In this document: piece after piece, positions 15,327 to 18,383 of the stretch
How positions within the stretch are numbered: position 1 is the stretch's first letter
Layout of the letters: every line of letters starts with the position of its first letter
DNA from: an uncultured Collinsella sp.
Lineage (GTDB): Bacteria; Actinomycetota; Coriobacteriia; Coriobacteriales; Coriobacteriaceae
Assembly (NCBI GenBank): GCA_900545835.1
Contig: URBB01000035.1
Span: 1-18,383 of the forward strand
Direction: 5' to 3'
DNA length: 18,383 nucleotides
Program-made: the position numbers and the translations under genes
The notes under the pieces: model-generated
Told to the model about the DNA's origin: nothing
Database searches by the model: none
The model's input: only the letters and a program-made list of their open reading frames with translations

Positions 15327-15357
15327 AAGGTAATACCTAAACCTAACTTTAGGTCAA
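15327..15357 (-). promoter_or_regulatory. MerR-type promoter/operator with 19-bp spacer
   Basis: On the minus strand -35 TTGACC (15357-15352) and -10 TACCTT (15332-15327) are 19 bases apart. The spacer is filled by the dyad ACCTAAA-CCTAAC-TTTAGGT (15335-15354, perfect 7-bp arms). An over-long spacer with a central dyad is the signature of promoters that MerR proteins activate by DNA distortion. It drives the decarboxylase-cupin/hydrolase operon. On the other strand TTGACG (15315-15320) could be the -35 of the merR gene itself (-10 near 15338, poor), so the same dyad would sit over both promoters. Confidence 0.75.
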
Positions 15358-15388
15358 GGAATGAATTCTAGATTTATCCGGAGGAACC

Positions 15389-15829
15389 ATGTACACAATC
15401 GGACAGGTGGCGGAGATGTTCGGTCTGCCCGTTTCCACGCTGCGTTATTACGATAAGCAGGGATTGTTCCCGGGGCTGGAGCGGACGTCCGGCATTCGCC
15501 GATTCGGCGATACGGAACTCGAGGCGCTTCGGGTCATCGAATGCTTAAAGAAGGCTGGGATGGAGATCAAGGACATCCGGCTGTTCATGGAATGGTGTGC
15601 GGAAGGCCCATCGACATATCCCAAGCGCAAGGCCATGTTCGAGGAGCGAAAGGCCCACATGGAGTCGGAGATTGCGAAGATGAACCGCGCGCTGGACATG
15701 TTGAAGTTCAAATGCTGGTACTACGAGCAGGCGATTCAGGATGGCAACGAGGATAGACTGAAGGCGCTGATTCCCGACAATTTGCCGGAAGAAATCAAAG
15801 GCGCCTACGAAAACGCCCACACTCAATAA
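15389..15829 (+). CDS. MerR-family regulator, AdhR-like aldehyde/electrophile sensor type
   Basis: The 146-residue protein begins MYTIGQVAEMFGLPVSTLRY, the MerR helix-turn-helix, followed by the wing (YDKQGLFPGLERTSGIRRFG) and a coiled-coil dimerisation helix (about 78-117). Cys52, in the segment RVIECLKKAGM, aligns with the Cys52 reported as needed for aldehyde response in Bacillus subtilis AdhR, whose regulon also includes a carboxymuconolactone decarboxylase (YraC). There is no metal-binding Cys loop at the C-terminus. CGGAGG lies five bases before ATG 15389. It is transcribed away from the decarboxylase-cupin/hydrolase operon, and the dyad between them is its likely binding site. The inducing compound is inferred, not shown. 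Confidence 0.9.
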   Translation: MYTIGQVAEMFGLPVSTLRYYDKQGLFPGLERTSGIRRFGDTELEALRVIECLKKAGMEIKDIRLFMEWCAEGPSTYPKRKAMFEERKAHMESEIAKMNRALDMLKFKCWYYEQAIQDGNEDRLKALIPDNLPEEIKGAYENAHTQ

Positions 15830-15890
15830 TGCTACCCGATGCTCAAGGGGCTTTGGCAAGGGGCTCTTTCCGAGCAGAACGAAAAAGAAA

Positions 15891-15916
15891 GCCTCCGAAC
15901 CAGAGGGTTCGGAGGC
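15891..15916 (-). terminator. Intrinsic terminator between convergent merR-type and lysR-type genes
   Basis: GCCTCCGAACC (15891-15901) and GGTTCGGAGGC (15906-15916) form a perfect 11-bp stem with loop AGAG. On the minus strand TTTCTTTTT follows, making it a strong terminator for the leftward LysR-type gene. On the plus strand only CGTTATT follows, so it would end the MerR transcript less efficiently. Confidence 0.82.
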
Positions 15917-16059
15917 CGTTATTCCCATTATTTCGCTAATGGCTTTGCTCTATGGCGACGCCAAAACAGCATCAGGCGGTACTCGACGGTATCAAAACGC
16001 GAGTTCAAAAGCCAGTTCCCGTTATTCCCATAGACATAAGCGCATCTGCTCGCGATTGC

Positions 16060-16959
16060 CTATCGATGCTTTGCCTCGAGCACGGCAGACACCGCATCGA
16101 GGAACTCCCGCACATGGTCTGCGGGGTGCGGCGAATGAAGCAGCCCGTAAGACACGAGACAGTCCCAATCGGTAGGGACGGTTTTGAGCATGGGGTGGAC
16201 GTTGGCCCACAACGGCAGCGTCGCAAGTGCGAGGTCCTCGTTCGCGCCGCGATTGAACACCTCCACCCGATATTGCGGGAAGTCTACGAGCGCGATTTGA
16301 GGATGATGCAAGAGTATCTCGTCGCGCACGCGGTCGATTTCGGCGTTCCAGCCCCGGCGTATAAGCATAAGACTGTGATTGTGGAGGTCGTCGAATGTGA
16401 CGATGTCGCGTTTGGCGAGTTCGTTGTCGACGGGAACGGCGCACCAGAGCGGCTCGCGCGAAAGCTCGAGGCCCAGGCACCCGCGCTCTTTAAGAAAGGC
16501 ATCGTCGAAAATACCCACCACGATATCCATGTCTTGCCCGAGGTTCGCCAAACCGCGCGCCGCCGAGGGTGTGTTTTCAAACGTGACCACCTGAAGGCTC
16601 ATGCCAGGGCAACGTTCCTTCACCTTCGGCCACAGTTTCGTGAGCGGCGTGCTGGGCGTCATAAGCGACACTCCCACGCGGATGATGCGCTTCTCTCCGC
16701 GCTCGGCGACGCGGGCGCGTGCGATTGATTCTTGAGAGTACTGCACGATATGGCGGGCGTCGGCGAGCAGCGACCTGCCTGCTCGCGTAAGCGAAAGCCC
16801 CTGATGCGATCGGTGGAACAGCGTAAGGCCTAGCCGCGACTCCAGCAGGTTCATCTGCTTGATGACGGCCGTGGGCGTGATGAAGGACTCTTGTGCCGCC
16901 TTGGAGAAGCTGCCCGCCTCCGCCACGCGGATGAAAGTGTCAAGCTGTGGGTTGTACAT
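16060..16959 (-). CDS. LysR-family transcriptional regulator
   Basis: The 299-residue protein has the LysR helix-turn-helix at residues 1-60 (MYNPQLDTFIRVAEAGSFSK, ITPTAVIKQMNLLESRLGLT, FHRSHQGLSLTRAGR), a linker helix and a periplasmic-binding-type effector domain from about residue 90 (IIRVGVSLMTPSTPLTKLW through DNELAKRDIVTFDDL). The frame extends to 16974, but ATG 16959 has AGGAGG four bases upstream and starts at the family's usual position. It is divergent from the aldo/keto reductase gene with a 129-base gap, the standard arrangement for a LysR regulator that controls its neighbour and itself. The co-inducer is unknown. Its stop is followed by 143 gene-free bases before the terminator. 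Confidence 0.9.
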   Translation of the reverse strand: MYNPQLDTFIRVAEAGSFSKAAQESFITPTAVIKQMNLLESRLGLTLFHRSHQGLSLTRAGRSLLADARHIVQYSQESIARARVAERGEKRIIRVGVSLMTPSTPLTKLWPKVKERCPGMSLQVVTFENTPSAARGLANLGQDMDIVVGIFDDAFLKERGCLGLELSREPLWCAVPVDNELAKRDIVTFDDLHNHSLMLIRRGWNAEIDRVRDEILLHHPQIALVDFPQYRVEVFNRGANEDLALATLPLWANVHPMLKTVPTDWDCLVSYGLLHSPHPADHVREFLDAVSAVLEAKHR

Positions 16960-16988
16960 CGATCCTCCTGTCACGCATTATGTGCCGT

Positions 16989-17007
16989 ATATACCCCATG
17001 GTTATAT
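16989..17007. promoter_or_regulatory. Candidate LysR operator between lysR-type and aldo/keto reductase genes
   Basis: ATATACC (16989-16995) and GGTTATAT (17000-17007) form an interrupted inverted repeat of the T-N11-A type that LysR proteins favour. A related GGTTATA motif occurs upstream of the second aldo/keto reductase (18136). The assignment is inference from sequence and position. Confidence 0.4.
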
Positions 17008-17088
17008 CCATCATTCCAACGTGAACTTCTCGCACGTCAGTAAACGCCGTAGCCTTGTATTCGAAAAGTCACCATTAAGGAGGAGACC

Positions 17089-17937
17089 ATGGAGTATCTG
17101 AAGCTCAACAACGACGTAGAGATGCCCATCGAAGGTTTGGGCACCTTCCTCATGACCCCGGCCGAGGCCGAGGCGGCCGCAACCGCCGCGCTCGCGGCTG
17201 GCTACGAGCACATCGACACCGCCAACGCCTACATGAACGAGCGCGCCGTGGGCCGTGCCATCGCCAAGAGCGGCATCGCGCGCGACAAGATCTTCGTCTC
17301 CACCAAGCTCTGGCCGAGCGTCTACGACGCGGGCATGCCGGCGGTGGACGCCACGCTCCAGCGCCTGGGGCTCGACTACGTCGACATGCTCATCCTGCAC
17401 CAGCCGGTAGGCGACTACCTGGCCGCGTGGCACACGATGGAAGAGGCGTACCGCGCAGGCAAGGTACGCGCCCTCGGCCTCTCCAACTTCCCGCAAGGCA
17501 AGATCGCCGAGGTCATCGAGGTCGCCGACATCAAGCCGCAGCTCGTGACCTTTGAGTGCCACCCCTACCACGCCCAGCGCGACCTGCGCGCCTACCTCGC
17601 GCCGTACGGCACGGTGATCGAGGCGTGGTACCCGCTCGGCCACGGCGACAAAGGTCTTCTGGAGGAGCCCGTCTTCGTCGCTCTCGCCGAGAAGTACGGC
17701 AAGACCCCGGCCCAGGTGATCCTGCGCTGGCACGTGCAGATGGGCACCTCCATCATCCCCGGCTCCAAGAACCCCGCCCACATCGCCGACAACGCGAACA
17801 TCTTCGACTTCTCCCTCACCGAAGACGAGATGGCCGAGATTGCCAAGCTCGACGGGACCATGGCCTACTACACCGCCACTGAGGAAGCACTCGCGGGCTA
17901 CCTGACCATACGCCCCGATTTCAACGCGCAGGAGTAG
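17089..17937 (+). CDS. Aldo/keto reductase
   Basis: The 282-residue NADPH-dependent reductase has the complete catalytic tetrad: Asp43 and Tyr48 (HIDTANAY), Lys73 (VSTKLW) and His104 (LILHQP). The cofactor phosphate-binding region reads SIIPGSKNPAHIADN in place of the usual IPKS...R pattern, so coenzyme preference may be altered. Length is normal for the AKR5/2,5-diketogluconate reductase-like group. It would reduce aldehydes, ketones or dicarbonyls such as methylglyoxal in the cytoplasm. AAGGAGGAG lies just before ATG 17089. It is divergent from the LysR gene and followed after 2 bases by the remnant of a flavodoxin-domain gene. Confidence 0.93.
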   Translation: MEYLKLNNDVEMPIEGLGTFLMTPAEAEAAATAALAAGYEHIDTANAYMNERAVGRAIAKSGIARDKIFVSTKLWPSVYDAGMPAVDATLQRLGLDYVDMLILHQPVGDYLAAWHTMEEAYRAGKVRALGLSNFPQGKIAEVIEVADIKPQLVTFECHPYHAQRDLRAYLAPYGTVIEAWYPLGHGDKGLLEEPVFVALAEKYGKTPAQVILRWHVQMGTSIIPGSKNPAHIADNANIFDFSLTEDEMAEIAKLDGTMAYYTATEEALAGYLTIRPDFNAQE

Positions 17938-17939
17938 CA

Positions 17940-18143
17940 CTCAGACGACAACGGACCAACCAAACCGCCGCCGAGGACCAGTCGACTGTCGAGGATGAGC
18001 CCGCCGCAGTGCCCGCTGCAGACGGCAACGCCCTCGTGGCCTACTACTCGGCACAGAGCCACACCGCTGTCGTAGCTCAGACCATTGCCGACGAGCTCGG
18101 CGCCGATCTCTTTGAGGTGACGCCTAGAACCTGCGGGTTATAA
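17940..18143 (+). pseudogene. Remnant of a flavodoxin-domain gene
   Basis: Starting from the end of the aldo/keto reductase gene, this frame reads a Pro/Ala/Glu linker and then GNALVAYYSAQSHTAVVAQT, IADELGADLFEVTP, the FMN-binding N-terminus of a flavodoxin domain. The match breaks after VTP and the frame stops at TAA 18141-18143, so four fifths of the domain is missing. There is also no start codon or signal peptide, although the linker is of the sort that follows a lipoprotein signal in gut flavodoxin-like proteins. Both ends appear lost by deletion, the right end being fused to the promoter region of the next gene. Aldo/keto reductase-flavodoxin neighbours are common in gut anaerobes. Confidence 0.72.
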
Positions 18144-18167
18144 CCCCGTGTGCACCCCAGCGTTATA
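18135..18167 (+). promoter_or_regulatory. GGGTTATAACCC palindrome and second GTTATA box upstream of an aldo/keto reductase
   Basis: GGGTTATAACCC (18135-18146) is a perfect 12-bp palindrome. A second GTTATA follows at 18162-18167 with a C-rich spacer (ACCCCGTGTGCACCCC). The boxes lie about 85-110 bases before the gene start and resemble the GGTTATAT half-site near 17000, so the same LysR regulator may bind both. This is inference. Confidence 0.4.
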
Positions 18168-18248
18168 GAACCCTCACCAACGGAAACTTCCGCCGGCGCG
18201 GCGTCCCTCGTACGGTAGATACGTCAAGTTGCGAGAAAGGAAGGCACC

Positions 18249-18351
18249 ATGGACTACATCACCTTGAACAACGGCGTCAGGATGCCGCAGCTCGGCTTCG
18301 GCGTGTACCAGATCCCGGACGCCGCGGAATGCCAGCGCGCCGTGGAGGACG
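18249..18351 (+). CDS. Aldo/keto reductase, 5' fragment cut by contig end
   Basis: ATG 18249 follows AAAGGAAGG by four bases. The first 34 residues (MDYITLNNGVRMPQLGFGVY, then QIPDAAECQRAVED) are the N-terminal strand pair and first helix of an aldo/keto reductase, clearly similar to, but distinct from, the 17089 gene (MEYLKLNNDVEMPIEGLGTF). The frame then runs into adapter sequence, so the catalytic tetrad is not in view. Residues after Asp34/Ala35 (VSYTHLTLPT) are adapter-encoded and not real. Confidence 0.88.
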
Positions 18352-18383
18352 CTGTCTCTTATACACATCTGACGCTGCCGACG
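18352..18383 (+). other. Illumina Nextera adapter contamination, not genomic
   Basis: CTGTCTCTTATACACATCT (18352-18370) is the transposase mosaic end, and GACGCTGCCGACG (18371-18383) is the start of the Nextera Read-1 adapter in reverse complement. On the minus strand it is translated MCIRDS, a well-known mark of this artefact. Genomic sequence therefore ends at about 18351. Confidence 0.98.

Noticed and set aside
15916..16031. 13-bp direct repeat CCGTTATTCCCAT 103 bases apart
   Set aside because: A repeat of this length is expected by chance a few times in 18 kb; no element boundaries or gene lie between.
15930..16059. Minus-strand open stretch ending in RLMLFWRRHRAKPLAK before the LysR terminator
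   Set aside because: Short, no start with a ribosome binding site, and nothing recognised; more likely the 3' untranslated region of the LysR gene.
15952..16728. 258-codon plus-strand frame
   Set aside because: It is the opposite-strand shadow of the LysR-family gene, which has a clear helix-turn-helix, SD and family-wide similarity.

Overview
The window looks like the end of a draft-assembly contig from a moderately GC-rich gut Actinomycetota, most likely Coriobacteriia of the Collinsella type. That placement is inferred from protein style, strong AGGAGG-type ribosome binding sites and the gene families present; no 16S or other marker gene is in view. The last 32 bases (18352-18383) are not genomic: they match the Illumina Nextera transposase mosaic end plus the Read-1 adapter, so real sequence stops near 18351.

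Left part (1-7784): a leftward PadR regulator and HAAS-type (DUF1700) membrane protein pair runs off the left edge. It is followed by a rightward LuxR-type regulator and a very large exported, probably surface-anchored, multidomain protein of about 1460 residues. The surface-protein frame is broken near 3750; a single 4-bp tandem duplication would explain the break. A leftward lipoprotein gene ends against it across a shared hairpin.

Middle (7785-12629): a 464-base non-coding region carries three GGCCCA-type repeats, a 37-bp near-perfect dyad, a second dyad and a good sigma-70 promoter. It precedes a two-gene operon for a divergent type IIA topoisomerase: a GyrB/ParE-like ATPase-TOPRIM subunit and a GyrA/ParC-like cleavage subunit with no GyrA box and an Ala at the quinolone-resistance Ser position. 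It ends in a perfect 13-bp terminator stem.

Right part (12698-18351): a dense set of small-molecule redox and detoxification genes under separate regulators. They are a CxxCxxC flavoprotein, a Cys-nucleophile alpha/beta hydrolase, a carboxymuconolactone decarboxylase-cupin fusion, an AdhR-like MerR regulator with Cys52 and a classic 19-bp-spacer operator, a LysR regulator, and two aldo/keto reductases (the second cut off by the contig end). Two decayed pieces of flavodoxin-fold genes lie between them, which suggests recent gene loss in a reactive-carbonyl or quinone response locus. No tRNA, rRNA, CRISPR, insertion sequence or phage gene was seen.
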